Positions 34,396 through 43,449 of a stretch of 64,000 nt of DNA are shown in pieces. Within the stretch, counting starts at the first letter, position 1, and every line of letters starts with the position of its first letter. The notes beneath the pieces are model-generated. The model did no database searches and was not told the DNA's origin. It saw only the letters and a program-made list of their open reading frames with translations. Source of the stretch: Devosia sp. FKR38 (GTDB taxonomy: Bacteria; Pseudomonadota; Alphaproteobacteria; Rhizobiales; Devosiaceae). A program made the translations under genes and the position numbers. The stretch covers positions 1,464,456 to 1,528,455 of the forward strand of contig NZ_STGC01000005.1 in NCBI RefSeq assembly GCF_005222805.1. Reading direction: 5' to 3'.

Positions 34396-35163
34396 ATGGT
34401 TATGGAACCATTAACAAACGACACCCAGAACTGCGAAATCCGTAACAAACTGGCACGCAGTGACGCGCGGCCGGTGCAATGGATCATTTCGCCCGAGCCC
34501 GTGCCCTACCCCCAGGCGCTGGCCGCCATGCGCGCCCGTGCCGCCGCCATTGCTGCCGGCGCGGCCGAGGAGGCCATCTGGCTGCTCGAGCATGAGCCGC
34601 TCTATACCGCCGGCACATCCTCGGTACCGACCGACCTGCTGAGCAACCGATTCCCGGTGTTCGATGCCGGCCGGGGTGGGCAATATACCTATCATGGCCC
34701 TGGCCAGCGCGTGGCCTATGTCATGCTCGACCTGACCCAGCGCGGCCGCGACATCCGCTGCCTGGTGCAGGGCCTGGAGGATTGGGTGGTCGACACGCTG
34801 GCCGGCTTCAACGTGGTGGCCGAAAGCCGCCCGGCGCCGCGGATTGGCGTCTGGGTCAAGCGGCCGGACAAGGGCGTGCTCAAGGAAGACAAGATCGCCG
34901 CCATTGGCGTGCGCGTCTCCAAATGGGTGACCTTCCACGGCATTTCGCTCAATGTGGCGCCCGACCTCAGCCATTATGACGGCATCGTGCCCTGCGGCAT
35001 CACCGACCAGGGCGTGACGAGTCTGGAAGACCTTGGCCAGCTGGTCTCCATGCCCGAAGTCGATTCGGTGCTGCGCGGCGCCTTCGAACGCCGCTTCGGC
35101 CCGACCATTTCCGCATCCGAGCAAAGCCTGCTAAGGGCTGGATTGCCCGGTCAGGGTGACTAG
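34396..35163 (+). CDS. lipB: Octanoyltransferase
   Basis: Transfers octanoyl from acyl carrier protein to lipoyl domains of the 2-oxoacid dehydrogenases and the glycine cleavage H protein. The 255-residue protein has [11 protein letters not shown] at 94-104, Lys166 ([10 protein letters not shown]) and the catalytic Cys200 in PCGI, all expected in LipB. A second ATG two codons downstream is an alternative start; no strong ribosome site is seen for either. Confidence 0.95.
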   Translation: MVMEPLTNDTQNCEIRNKLARSDARPVQWIISPEPVPYPQALAAMRARAAAIAAGAAEEAIWLLEHEPLYTAGTSSVPTDLLSNRFPVFDAGRGGQYTYHGPGQRVAYVMLDLTQRGRDIRCLVQGLEDWVVDTLAGFNVVAESRPAPRIGVWVKRPDKGVLKEDKIAAIGVRVSKWVTFHGISLNVAPDLSHYDGIVPCGITDQGVTSLEDLGQLVSMPEVDSVLRGAFERRFGPTISASEQSLLRAGLPGQGD

Positions 35164-35209
35164 ACTGCCCTGACATGCCCGTTTTCAGTGCCAACCCCAG
35201 GAGCCAGCC

Positions 35210-35782
35210 ATGACGTTGGACGACCTCAAGCGCCTCTTCACCCGCCAGACCCTGTTCCGTCTGGATGCGATCCTGTCGCCCAAGCTGGTGCCGATTCTGT
35301 ATGCCCTGGGCCTGGGCGGCATCCTGCTCTGGGCGGTCAGCCACCTCTTCTTTACCTTCAGCTTCGGCTTCGGCAATGGGCTGTGGGGCCTGCTGGAAAT
35401 CGCCGTGTTTGGCCTGTTGGCCCTGGTGGTGCTGCGCATTGCCTGCGAGGCGCTGCTGGTGTGGTTCAAGACCCATGAGCAGAGCGGCGAGACGGTCAAC
35501 CGCTCGCGCTATTCGGCCTCGCTGCTCGACGAAGTGCGCGACGCCATCCGCGAACTGGCCGAGGAAGGCGAGGAGCCCGACTATGCCGAGGCTGACGAAT
35601 ATATCACCCCCGCCACCGAGCCGGCGCCCTATGTGCCTTCCGCGCCGCCCAGCGCCACGGTGACGCCGGTGAGCCCGGTGAGTGCAGCGAGCCCGGTGAG
35701 CGCAGCGAGCCCGGTCAGCCCCGCCATCAAGGCGCCGCGCCGCACCGCCAAGCGCACGCCGCCCGCCAAGGACGATATCTGA
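35210..35782 (+). CDS. DUF4282 membrane protein with Pro/Ser-rich tail
   Basis: A 190-residue protein. Residues 1-85 contain the DUF4282 domain with two membrane helices (VPILYALGLGGILLWAV and LLEIAVFGLLALVVL) and the FKTHE motif after them. Residues 95-120 are acidic, followed by a tail with PVSAAS repeats and a basic end (RRTAKRTPPAK). The family has no known function. It follows lipB by 46 bases on the same strand, and a strong terminator follows. Confidence 0.75.
   Translation: MTLDDLKRLFTRQTLFRLDAILSPKLVPILYALGLGGILLWAVSHLFFTFSFGFGNGLWGLLEIAVFGLLALVVLRIACEALLVWFKTHEQSGETVNRSRYSASLLDEVRDAIRELAEEGEEPDYAEADEYITPATEPAPYVPSAPPSATVTPVSPVSAASPVSAASPVSPAIKAPRRTAKRTPPAKDDI
35671..35719 (+). repeat. 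18-base tandem repeat inside the DUF4282 gene
   Basis: GAGCCCGGTGAGYGCAGC starts at 35671, 35689 and 35707 (last copy partial), encoding the PVSAAS repeat. Repeat number could vary between strains. Confidence 0.8.
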
Positions 35783-35802
35783 GGCTTGCCGCCTCCAGAC
35801 AC

Positions 35803-35839
35803 AAAAAGGCCGCGCGGACAGCAGTCTGCGCGGCCTTTT
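35803..35839. terminator. Bidirectional terminator between DUF4282 and doxX genes
   Basis: GGCCGCGC and GCGCGGCC form the stem, flanked by AAAAA on the left and TTTT on the right, so it can serve both convergent genes. Confidence 0.88.
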
Positions 35840-35859
35840 CGATTCAGCTCATCAAGCGC

Positions 35860-36240
35860 TTAGCGCTTGTTGACGCTCCAGGCGCCCGGACCGGCAAACA
35901 CCAGGTACAGGAACACAAAGCAGAACAGCACGGCGGCATCGCCGAAGTTCTGGGTCGGGAAGATGCTGCCGGGGGCATGCACCATCCAATAGGCAACGGC
36001 CATGGTGCCCGAGGCGATGAAAGCGGCCGGACGGGTGAAGAAGCCGACGATGATCAGCACGCCGGTGACGATCTCGATCAGGCCAGCCGCGCCGAACAGG
36101 CTCATCAGCGGCGGCGTGCCGCCATCCATGGCGGGGAAGCCGAGCACCTTCTGCGTGCCATGCAGCAGGAACAGCAGGCCGCTGACAATGCGGAGCACCG
36201 CGAGGGCCTGCGGCGCATAGGCGGAGAGACGGTCGAACAT
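35860..36240 (-). CDS. DoxX family membrane protein
   Basis: A 126-residue protein with four membrane helices and the DoxX pattern LRIVSGLLFLLHGTQKVLGF, LIEIVTGVLIIVGFFTRPAAF and FAGPGAWSV near the end. Bacterial DoxX-like proteins are linked to redox stress and quinone handling, but this copy has no diagnostic partner. The start at 36240 (GGAG seven bases upstream) gives the family length. Two palindromes lie about 100-155 bases upstream. Confidence 0.88.
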   Translation of the reverse strand: MFDRLSAYAPQALAVLRIVSGLLFLLHGTQKVLGFPAMDGGTPPLMSLFGAAGLIEIVTGVLIIVGFFTRPAAFIASGTMAVAYWMVHAPGSIFPTQNFGDAAVLFCFVFLYLVFAGPGAWSVNKR

Positions 36241-36342
36241 GGGTAAACTCCGAAAACTAGGTCCATGGCGCGACGACGTGTCGCGCTCAAAGCCCACCTA
36301 GCGGCAATCGGACGACCAGACAAACCAGCGAAGGCTGCACAC

Positions 36343-36395
36343 ACTGTTCGCTCTCCCGAACAGTAACTTCCGCGTGTTCGCCATTTTGGGAACAC
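36343..36395. promoter_or_regulatory. Two operator-like palindromes upstream of doxX
   Basis: ACTGTTCG/CGAACAGT with a 6-base spacer occupies 36343-36364. GTGTTC/GAACAC with a 10-base spacer occupies 36374-36395. Both share a GTTC...GAAC core, and their centres are 31 bases apart, about three helical turns. They lie between doxX and the divergent rimO. Confidence 0.6.
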
Positions 36396-36491
36396 CTGCT
36401 GCGGCCTGGCCGGGACGGTGGTCACATTGCGTAACCGTCTCGATTTCTGTATGACGCAGCCAACTTATCCAACATTGGACCTCCCGCTCAC

Positions 36492-37823
36492 ATGAGCCAA
36501 GCGCCAAAAATTGGCCTCGTCAGCCTCGGCTGCCCCAAGGCCCTCGTCGACAGCGAGCGCATCATGTCGACCCTCCGCGCCCAGGGCTATGCCTTCAGCC
36601 GCGACTATGCCGGTGCAGATATCGTGCTGGTCAATACCTGCGGGTTCCTCGATTCCGCCAAGCAGGAATCGCTGGAAGCCATCGGCGAAGCCCTCAACGA
36701 AAACGGCCGCGTCATTGTTACCGGCTGCCTGGGCGTCGAAGAAGAGCTGATCCGCAAGACCCACCCGTCGGTGCTGGCCATCTCCGGCCCGCACCAGTAC
36801 GAGAATGTGGTCAACGCGGTGCATGAGCATCTGCCGCCCGTGCCCAACAAGTTTGTTGACCTGGTGCCCGAGCAGGGCCTCAAGCTGACGCCGCGGCACT
36901 ACGCCTATCTCAAGATTTCCGAGGGCTGCAACAACCGCTGCTCGTTCTGCATCATCCCGCAGATCCGCGGCGATCTGGCCAGCCGCCCGGCTGCCGGCAT
37001 CCTGGGCGAGGCCGAAGGCCTGATCCGCAATGGCGTCAAGGAGCTGCTGGTCATCTCCCAGGACACCAGCGCCTATGGCGTTGATATCAAATATGCCGAA
37101 AGCAATTACCGTGGCCGCCCGGTCAAGGCCAAGTTCTATGATCTGGCCAAGGAACTGGGCCAGCTGGGCGCCTGGGTGCGGCTGCACTATGTGTACCCCT
37201 ACCCCCATGTCGACCAGATCATGGAGCTGATGGCCGAAGGCCTGGTGCTGCCCTATCTCGACATTCCGTTCCAGCATGCCTCCCCCACCGTGCTCAAGGC
37301 CATGCGCCGGCCCGCCCATCAGGACAAGACGCTCAACCGCATTCTGAAGTGGCGCGAGCAGGTGCCGGACCTCACCATCCGCTCGAACTTCATCGTCGGC
37401 TTCCCCGGCGAGACCGAAGAAGACTTCGAGATGATGCTCGACTTCATCGAGGAAGCCGAGATCGATCGCGCCGGGTGCTTCAAGTACGAGCCCGTCACCG
37501 GCGCCCCGGCCAATGAACTCGACGGCATCGTGCCTGACGAGGTCATGCAGGACCGCTTCGAACGGCTGATGGAAGTGGCGCAGAATGTCTCCACCGGCCA
37601 GCTGGCCAAGAAGGTGGGCCGCACCATCCAGGTGCTGGTCGATGACGTGCAGCCCGAGGCCAACCAGGCCATCGCCCGCTCCAAATGGGACGCGCCCGAG
37701 ATCGACGGCCAGGTGATCATCGCCAATGCCACCGGCATCAAGCCGGGCGACATGCTCGACGTGGTGGTGACCGACAGCGACGAATACGACCTGTTCGCCA
37801 CGCCGGTGACGGCACTGAACTAG
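36492..37823 (+). CDS. rimO: Ribosomal protein S12 methylthiotransferase RimO
   Basis: A radical-SAM enzyme that adds a methylthio group to Asp88 of ribosomal protein S12. The 443-residue protein has the N-terminal UPF0004 domain with cluster cysteines Cys14, Cys50 and Cys79. The radical-[11 protein letters not shown] follows (Cys146, Cys150, Cys153), then a C-terminal TRAM domain ([10 protein letters not shown] to [16 protein letters not shown]). Length and motifs fit RimO rather than MiaB. It converges on the PhyH-like gene with a shared terminator. Confidence 0.95.
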   Translation: MSQAPKIGLVSLGCPKALVDSERIMSTLRAQGYAFSRDYAGADIVLVNTCGFLDSAKQESLEAIGEALNENGRVIVTGCLGVEEELIRKTHPSVLAISGPHQYENVVNAVHEHLPPVPNKFVDLVPEQGLKLTPRHYAYLKISEGCNNRCSFCIIPQIRGDLASRPAAGILGEAEGLIRNGVKELLVISQDTSAYGVDIKYAESNYRGRPVKAKFYDLAKELGQLGAWVRLHYVYPYPHVDQIMELMAEGLVLPYLDIPFQHASPTVLKAMRRPAHQDKTLNRILKWREQVPDLTIRSNFIVGFPGETEEDFEMMLDFIEEAEIDRAGCFKYEPVTGAPANELDGIVPDEVMQDRFERLMEVAQNVSTGQLAKKVGRTIQVLVDDVQPEANQAIARSKWDAPEIDGQVIIANATGIKPGDMLDVVVTDSDEYDLFATPVTALN

Positions 37824-37866
37824 ACTCTGATTTCAACGCCTTAGCGGCGCATCCGGACTCAAAATG

Positions 37867-37894
37867 AGAGGCGCAACCACACGGTTGCGCCTCT
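37867..37894. terminator. Bidirectional terminator between rimO and the dioxygenase gene
   Basis: A perfect 12-bp stem AGAGGCGCAACC/GGTTGCGCCTCT with a 4-base loop and TTTGTTT on the plus side; AAAA precedes it (37861-37864), giving U-rich sequence on the minus side. Confidence 0.9.
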
Positions 37895-37917
37895 TTTGTT
37901 TGCAGGCGACAGACGGC

Positions 37918-38856
37918 TCAGTGCCAGCTCTTGAGGCCCAGGAGCTTCTCGCCCAGCGGCGTCAGTCTGGCGGTGGTGGCGTTCTTCTTTTCCCAGTCGC
38001 GCGGATCGCCGGGGAAGGCATCGCGCTTGGGATGGTCGAGCTCGCGCCACAGGCGGATGCGCTCGGTGCGCTCGGCGGTATTGGCCTCATCGGCCGGGAA
38101 CATCGAGATATATTGCGCCATGCGCACCCGCCCGTCGGAATGGTTGGGGCGCACGCCATGGGCCAGCAGGGTGTTGAAGATCATCAAATCACCCGCCTCC
38201 ATCTCGATATTGGTGATGGTCAGGCCCGTGGTGTCGGGGTGCATCGGGTCGCGGTCGGCCGGCTGGGTCTTCACCCATTCCTCGAAATTGTAGAACAGCT
38301 CGGGAATGCACTGGAAGCCGCCGACGTCGCCATCCTGCTTGACCAGGCTCAGCACGCCCTGCACGCCAATGGGCAGCGGATCGAGCGAGGTGTCGCTGTC
38401 CCAATGGATGAAGCCATTGGGATTGCCCTTGACCTTCTTGGGGACGTTGAGATTGGCGCGATCGATACTGGTCCACAGCTCTTCCATGTCCCAGATGTCC
38501 ACGAAGGCGTCATAGATGCGCTGCTCCATGCGGTTATCCCACAGGTACTGATGGTTGTAGATCTCCACCATCCCGGTGCCGTTGAGCTCCTTCATGATGT
38601 GATCGCGCCGCTGCGGCGCATACCAGGTGCTGGGGTCGGCCGGATTCTTTTCGTCAAATTCCCAGAGCAAGGCCTTGAGCCGCTCCACATTTTCCTGCGG
38701 AACCGCATTGCGAACAATCACATAGCCCTTGGTTATCCAGTGCTGCCAATCCTGCGGGCTCAGCACCCGCAGCGGCAGTTTCTTGACGATGTCCTTGAGC
38801 TGAGTGGTCACCACCTGGGTGGTTGGATGGCTGTCGCGTTTGGTGGCCGCCTGCAT
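37918..38856 (-). CDS. Phytanoyl-CoA dioxygenase (PhyH)-like Fe(II)/2-oxoglutarate enzyme
   Basis: A 312-residue soluble protein. The iron triad is His151-x-Asp153 (IHWDSD) and a distal His233 in LLAHGVRPNHS, followed by a 2-oxoglutarate-binding Arg in DGRVRMA. The family hydroxylates varied small molecules (ectoine, fatty acyl and phosphonate substrates among them); nothing here identifies the substrate. It is divergent from an AraC-type regulator across about 130 bases, so that regulator probably controls it. Confidence 0.82.
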   Translation of the reverse strand: MQAATKRDSHPTTQVVTTQLKDIVKKLPLRVLSPQDWQHWITKGYVIVRNAVPQENVERLKALLWEFDEKNPADPSTWYAPQRRDHIMKELNGTGMVEIYNHQYLWDNRMEQRIYDAFVDIWDMEELWTSIDRANLNVPKKVKGNPNGFIHWDSDTSLDPLPIGVQGVLSLVKQDGDVGGFQCIPELFYNFEEWVKTQPADRDPMHPDTTGLTITNIEMEAGDLMIFNTLLAHGVRPNHSDGRVRMAQYISMFPADEANTAERTERIRLWRELDHPKRDAFPGDPRDWEKKNATTARLTPLGEKLLGLKSWH

Positions 38857-38988
38857 GTCTGTCTCCCATTTGCCTGCACCTGTGGCGCTTGTTGATGGGA
38901 CCAGATTAGGCCGGATCGGGCAGCCTGACTTGCCCGCCCATGGCCAACACTGGTACTATTCTGGCGTTCAAGGGGATTGCTGCGCCAC

Positions 38989-39843
38989 ATGAAGCCCTAT
39001 CTGGAGCATCTGACCACCGAAGACGGCGCCTCCTGGGCCCGGCTCAACCGGGCGCTGGACGATGGCATTCCCTTTCAATGGCATCACCATCCCGAGTTCG
39101 AGCTGACCCTGACGCTCAATTCCCAGGGCCAGCGCTATATCGGCGATCATATCGGCCGCTATGAGGATGGCGACCTGGTGCTGATCGGCCCCTATCTGCC
39201 GCACACCTGGCATTCGCTGGATCGTCCGCAGGCCGATGTGCCCCATACCGCGCTGGTCATGTGGTTTGAGGCGCAATGGGCGGAACGCCTGACCGCTAAT
39301 GCCGAACTGGCCGGCGTTGCCGCCATGCTGGAGCGGGCGGCGACGGGCCTCGCCTTTTCGCGCGCGGCGGCAGAGCGCGTGCGGCCGCTGATCACCGAGC
39401 TCTTCACCCTGCCTGCGGTCGACCGCTTCCTGAGCCTCATCCGCGTGCTGACCCTGTTGGCCGAGGACCGGCAGGCCACCCCGCTGTCGGCGACGGCGCC
39501 AGGGTCGCCCCCGGCATCAGCCGACCGCCACCGCATCGACCGGGTGCTCACCCATATCCATGCCCATTTCGCCGAGCCGCTGTCGCTGACCACGCTGGCC
39601 GACATCGCCGCCCTCAGCGCGTCCGGGCTGCATCGCAGCTTCCTGCGCCACACGCGCCAGACGGTAACGCAATATCTGATCCGCCTGCGCATCGGCCGCG
39701 CCTGCGCGCTGCTCTCGTCCGACACCATGCCCATCGGCACCATCGCCGGCGCGGTGGGCTATGACTCGCTGGCCAATTTCAACCGCCAGTTCAAGGCGCT
39801 CAAGGGCATGACACCCAGCCGGTATCGCGCCAATTTCGCCTGA
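38989..39843 (+). CDS. AraC family transcriptional regulator
   Basis: A 284-residue regulator with an N-terminal cupin sensor (WHHHPEFELTLTLNSQGQRYIGDH, GDLVLIGPYLPHTWH) and a C-terminal double helix-turn-helix (SLTTLADIAALSASGLHRSF; MPIGTIAGAVGYDSLANFNR; FKALKGMTPSRYR). The ATG at 38989 is chosen; a TTG at 38977 is too close to the AAGGGG site. The cupin type commonly senses sugars. It is divergent from the PhyH-like gene, its likely target. Confidence 0.88.
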   Translation: MKPYLEHLTTEDGASWARLNRALDDGIPFQWHHHPEFELTLTLNSQGQRYIGDHIGRYEDGDLVLIGPYLPHTWHSLDRPQADVPHTALVMWFEAQWAERLTANAELAGVAAMLERAATGLAFSRAAAERVRPLITELFTLPAVDRFLSLIRVLTLLAEDRQATPLSATAPGSPPASADRHRIDRVLTHIHAHFAEPLSLTTLADIAALSASGLHRSFLRHTRQTVTQYLIRLRIGRACALLSSDTMPIGTIAGAVGYDSLANFNRQFKALKGMTPSRYRANFA

Positions 39844-39996
39844 TCGGGACGCGCTGAGGCCCGGTTCTCGGCCCCGGGCAACTGCCGATTTGTCCGAAGC
39901 TGTCTAGCGCAATTGCCAGCCGTGAGCCGCAATTTGCGCTTGCCGCCTGCCGCGCAATGTCTTTGTCTGGCGCCATGGCGGCACGACAGGATTGAT

Positions 39997-41766
39997 ATGA
40001 CACTTCCGCAAGCCCTCTCCTTCCTGTTGATCGCCACCATGATGGTGGCTTTCGTCTGGGGACGGTGGCGCTATGACCTGGTGGCGATCTGTTCGCTGCT
40101 GGCTGGACTGGCCCTGGGCGTGATCGCGCCCGATGAGGCCTTCACCGGCTTTTCCGACGATATCGTGATTATTGTGGGCAGCGCGCTGGTGGTCAGCGCG
40201 GCCGTGTCCCGCTCCGGCATCATGGAAGTGGCCGTGCGCCGCTTTGCCCCCAATCTCTCCGGCCCGCGCGCGCAATTGCTGCTGCTGGTGACCGTGGTGG
40301 CGGTGCTGAGCGCCTTTGTGAAGAATATCGGCGCCTTGGCCATCATGATGCCCATCGCCTTCCAGATGGCGCGGCGCTCCAATGTCTCGCCCTCGCTGTT
40401 CCTGATGCCGATGTCCTTTGCCTCGCTGCTGGGCGGGCTGATGACCCAGATCGGCACCTCGCCCAATATCATCGTCTCGCGCGTACGCCTGGAGCTCACC
40501 GGCACGCCCTTCACCATGTTTGACTATACGCCCGTCGGCCTGGCGCTGACCGTGGTGGGGCTGATCTTCCTGGCGCTGTTCTATCGCCTGCTGCCTGAGC
40601 GCAAGCGCGAGAACACCGGGCTCGACAGCGCCGTCGAAATCAAGAACTACACCACCGAAGCCCGGGTGACCGATGAATCACCGGCCATCGGCAAGACCAT
40701 TGGCGAAATCCAGTCGCTCGCCGACGGCCTGGCCATGGTGACGCGCATTGTCGGCAGCGGTGGCCGCCCGCGCACACCCCTGCCCGATGCCAAGCTGCGC
40801 GCCGGCGACATTCTGCTGATCGCCGGCGAACCCGAAGCGCTCGACAAGATGGTCAACCAATCCGGCCTGGTGTTCTCCGAGCGGCGCGGCGCCGCCACCA
40901 AAGACGCCGCCGATTTCGGCGTCATCGAAGCGGTGATCGGGGAAAGCTCGGGCCTGATCGGGGCCACCGCGCAGGAATTGACCCTGTTCGACCGCACCGG
41001 CCTCAACCTGCTGGCCGTCAGCCGCCGCGACGAGCGCTTCACCGAGCGCCTGGGCCAGATCCGCTTCCAGAATGGCGACGTCATCCTGATCCAGGGCCAT
41101 ATCAAGCGCCTGCCCGAACTGCTGCGCGAATGGGACTGCCTGCCTCTGGTGGAGCGCGGCCTGCGCCTGGGCAGCATCCGCGGCGGGCTGCTGCCGCTGG
41201 TGATTCTGGCGGTCGCCATGGGCGCCACGGCGCTGGGCATCGTGCCGGTCGCGCCGGCCTTTTTTGCCGCTGCTGCTGCCATGGTGCTGTTCCGCGCCCT
41301 GCCCCTGCGCGACCTTTATTCACAGATCGACGGCCCCATCCTGATCATGCTCGCCTGCCTGATCCCGGTGTCGGACTCGCTGCGCACCACCGGCGCCAGC
41401 GAACTGGTGGCCAATTGGCTCTCCATGACCGCCAGCACCATGCCCGGCTGGGGCGCGCTGGCCCTGATCATGGTCGCGGCCATGGCCGTGACGCCCTTTC
41501 TCAACAATGCCGCCACCGTGCTGGTCATGGCGCCGATTGCCGCGACCTTTGCCACCGACCTCGGCTACAAGCCCGAAGCCTTCCTGCTGGCGGTGGCCAT
41601 CGGCGCCGGCTGCGACTTCCTCACGCCCATCGGCCACCAGTGCAACACGCTGGTGATGGGCCCGGGCGGCTACAAATTCGGCGACTACTGGCGCCTGGGG
41701 GCGCCGCTGTCGTTTATCGTCGTGCTCGTGGCCGTGCCCATGCTGATGCTCGTCTGGCCGTTCTGA
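39997..41766 (+). CDS. SLC13/DASS-type carrier with two RCK (TrkA-C) domains
   Basis: A 589-residue inner-membrane protein. Two membrane halves each carry the re-entrant motif (QIGTSPNIIVS near residue 165, and FLNNAATVLVMAP late). Between them lie two TrkA-C domains (about 215-300 and 305-385; DAKLRAGDILLIAGEP and FQNGDVILIQGH). Related proteins move sulfate, dicarboxylates or other anions with Na+. The substrate is not readable. folP begins seven bases after the stop, so they may be co-transcribed. Confidence 0.88.
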   Translation: MTLPQALSFLLIATMMVAFVWGRWRYDLVAICSLLAGLALGVIAPDEAFTGFSDDIVIIVGSALVVSAAVSRSGIMEVAVRRFAPNLSGPRAQLLLLVTVVAVLSAFVKNIGALAIMMPIAFQMARRSNVSPSLFLMPMSFASLLGGLMTQIGTSPNIIVSRVRLELTGTPFTMFDYTPVGLALTVVGLIFLALFYRLLPERKRENTGLDSAVEIKNYTTEARVTDESPAIGKTIGEIQSLADGLAMVTRIVGSGGRPRTPLPDAKLRAGDILLIAGEPEALDKMVNQSGLVFSERRGAATKDAADFGVIEAVIGESSGLIGATAQELTLFDRTGLNLLAVSRRDERFTERLGQIRFQNGDVILIQGHIKRLPELLREWDCLPLVERGLRLGSIRGGLLPLVILAVAMGATALGIVPVAPAFFAAAAAMVLFRALPLRDLYSQIDGPILIMLACLIPVSDSLRTTGASELVANWLSMTASTMPGWGALALIMVAAMAVTPFLNNAATVLVMAPIAATFATDLGYKPEAFLLAVAIGAGCDFLTPIGHQCNTLVMGPGGYKFGDYWRLGAPLSFIVVLVAVPMLMLVWPF

Positions 41767-41773
41767 GCGCGCC

Positions 41774-42625
41774 ATGCACAGCACGCACACCATCGCCCTG
41801 CCGAACCGTTCGCCGCTGATCCTGGGCCGCACTGCCCTGGTGATGGGCATTCTCAATGTCACGCCGGACAGTTTTTCCGACGGCGGCCGCCATGCCGGTG
41901 TCGAGCTGGCCCGCGCCCATGCCCGGCAGATGATCGCCGAAGGCGCCGATATCCTCGACATTGGCGGGGAAAGCACCCGCCCCGGCGCCGCGCCGGTGGG
42001 CGTGCAGGAAGAGCTCGACCGCGTCATGCCGGTGCTCGACGCGCTGCGCGCCGATGGCGTCGACCTGCCCATCTCCATCGACACCTATAAGCCCCTGGTG
42101 GCCGACCAGGCCATCCAGGCGGGCGCCAGCATCATCAACGACGTCCATGGCCTGCAGGGCGCGCCGGAAATGGCCGAGATCGCCGCCCTGCATAAGGTGC
42201 CGGTCATCGCCATGCACTGGCAGCGGGCGGCCACCGAGGCCGCTTCGCTGGCCGAAGCCATGCAGGCCTATTTCACCGACAGCATCGCTATTGCCGAAGC
42301 AGCCGGCCTCCAGCGCGACCGTCTGATCGCCGACCCCGGCTTTGGCTTCGGCAAGTCGCTGGCCGAAAACTATGCTCTGCTCAATGATCTCACCGCCGCA
42401 TGTCCGCCCGGCATGCCGATCCTGGTGGGCACCTCGCGCAAGTCGATGATCGGCAAATTGCTGGGCAATCAGGCCGATGAGCGGCTGGCCGGGACCATCG
42501 CCACGACGGTGCTGGGCTATCTGCGCGGCGGCCACATCTTCCGCGTGCATGATGTGCGCGCCAATCGCGACGCCCTTCGCGTGGCCGAGGCAACGCTGTA
42601 TGGTCCGCCCGCACAACTGGGGTAA
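41774..42625 (+). CDS. folP: Dihydropteroate synthase
   Basis: Condenses 6-hydroxymethyl-dihydropterin diphosphate with p-aminobenzoate; it is the sulfonamide target. The 283-residue protein has MGILNVTPDSFSDGG, DIGGESTRPGA and the later PILVGTSRKSMIGKL loop. It is first of folP-folB-folK, which follow with spacings of 6 and -4 bases, an operon dedicated to folate. Confidence 0.97.
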   Translation: MHSTHTIALPNRSPLILGRTALVMGILNVTPDSFSDGGRHAGVELARAHARQMIAEGADILDIGGESTRPGAAPVGVQEELDRVMPVLDALRADGVDLPISIDTYKPLVADQAIQAGASIINDVHGLQGAPEMAEIAALHKVPVIAMHWQRAATEAASLAEAMQAYFTDSIAIAEAAGLQRDRLIADPGFGFGKSLAENYALLNDLTAACPPGMPILVGTSRKSMIGKLLGNQADERLAGTIATTVLGYLRGGHIFRVHDVRANRDALRVAEATLYGPPAQLG

Positions 42626-42631
42626 GCCCGC

Positions 42632-43018
42632 ATGACCGAGCCATTCACCGGCGACCGTATCATCCTGAAAGACTTGGGCTTTTACGGGTTCCACGGCGTC
42701 TTTGCCGAGGAGGCCAAGCTCGGCCAGCGATTCTTCATCGATCTCGAGCTGGGCGCCGACCTCACCGCGCCCGCCACCACCGACAAGCTCAGCACCGGCA
42801 TTTCCTATGCCGATATCTATGATGTGGTCAAAGCTGCCTTCGAGGGGCAGCGCATGCACCTGCTCGAGGCGGTGGCCAACAATATCGTTGAGGCGATCTT
42901 TGCGGCTTTCCCTGCCGTGAGCTGGATCATCATCCGCCTGCGCAAGCCGGAGGCGCCCATTGCCATGGTGCGGGGCGAGGCGGCCATTGAGCTGCACCGT
43001 CAGCGGAAGGCCGCGTGA
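42632..43018 (+). CDS. folB: Dihydroneopterin aldolase
   Basis: Cleaves dihydroneopterin to 6-hydroxymethyl-dihydropterin and glycolaldehyde. The 128-residue protein has ILKDLGFYGFHGVFAEEAKLGQRF, with the active-site Tyr/Glu region, and ISYADIYDVVKAAFEGQRMHLLEAVA, both typical. It overlaps folK by four bases. Confidence 0.95.
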   Translation: MTEPFTGDRIILKDLGFYGFHGVFAEEAKLGQRFFIDLELGADLTAPATTDKLSTGISYADIYDVVKAAFEGQRMHLLEAVANNIVEAIFAAFPAVSWIIIRLRKPEAPIAMVRGEAAIELHRQRKAA

Positions 43019-43449
43019 TGGCGCGGGCCTGGCTCAGCCTTGGCGCCAATATCGGCGATCCACGCGGTCAATTGGTCGAGGCGGTGAGCCGGCTGGACGC
43101 CCATGCCGATATCACCGTGGTGCAGCAATCCTCGGTGCTGACCACCAAGCCCTGGGGCAAGACCGACCAGCCCGACTTTGCCAATATGGCGCTGGCCATT
43201 GAGACGAGCCTGGCGCCCATCGACCTGCTCGACGCCGTGCTCGGCATCGAGCGCGCCATGGGCCGCGTGCGCAAGGAAGTCTGGGGCCCCCGGCTGATCG
43301 ATATCGACATCATCGCCTATGAGGGCGTGCGCATGAAGTCCGAGCGGCTGACCTTGCCGCATCCCTATGCGCATGAACGCGATTTCGTGCTGGTGCCGCT
43401 CGGCGAGATCGTCGAGGACGTGACGGCGCTGGTGGCGCCGACCGACTAG
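43015..43449 (+). CDS. folK: 6-hydroxymethyl-dihydropterin pyrophosphokinase
   Basis: Transfers diphosphate from ATP to the pterin before FolP acts. The 144-residue protein has AWLSLGANIGDP, TKPWGKTDQPDFANM, VRKEVWGPRLIDIDII and LTLPHPYAHERDFVLVPL. The first codon is GTG at 43015, overlapping the folB stop; ATG at 43018 is an equal alternative. Its end overlaps the convergent ATP12 gene by four bases, with no terminator between them. Confidence 0.95.
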   Translation: MMARAWLSLGANIGDPRGQLVEAVSRLDAHADITVVQQSSVLTTKPWGKTDQPDFANMALAIETSLAPIDLLDAVLGIERAMGRVRKEVWGPRLIDIDIIAYEGVRMKSERLTLPHPYAHERDFVLVPLGEIVEDVTALVAPTD

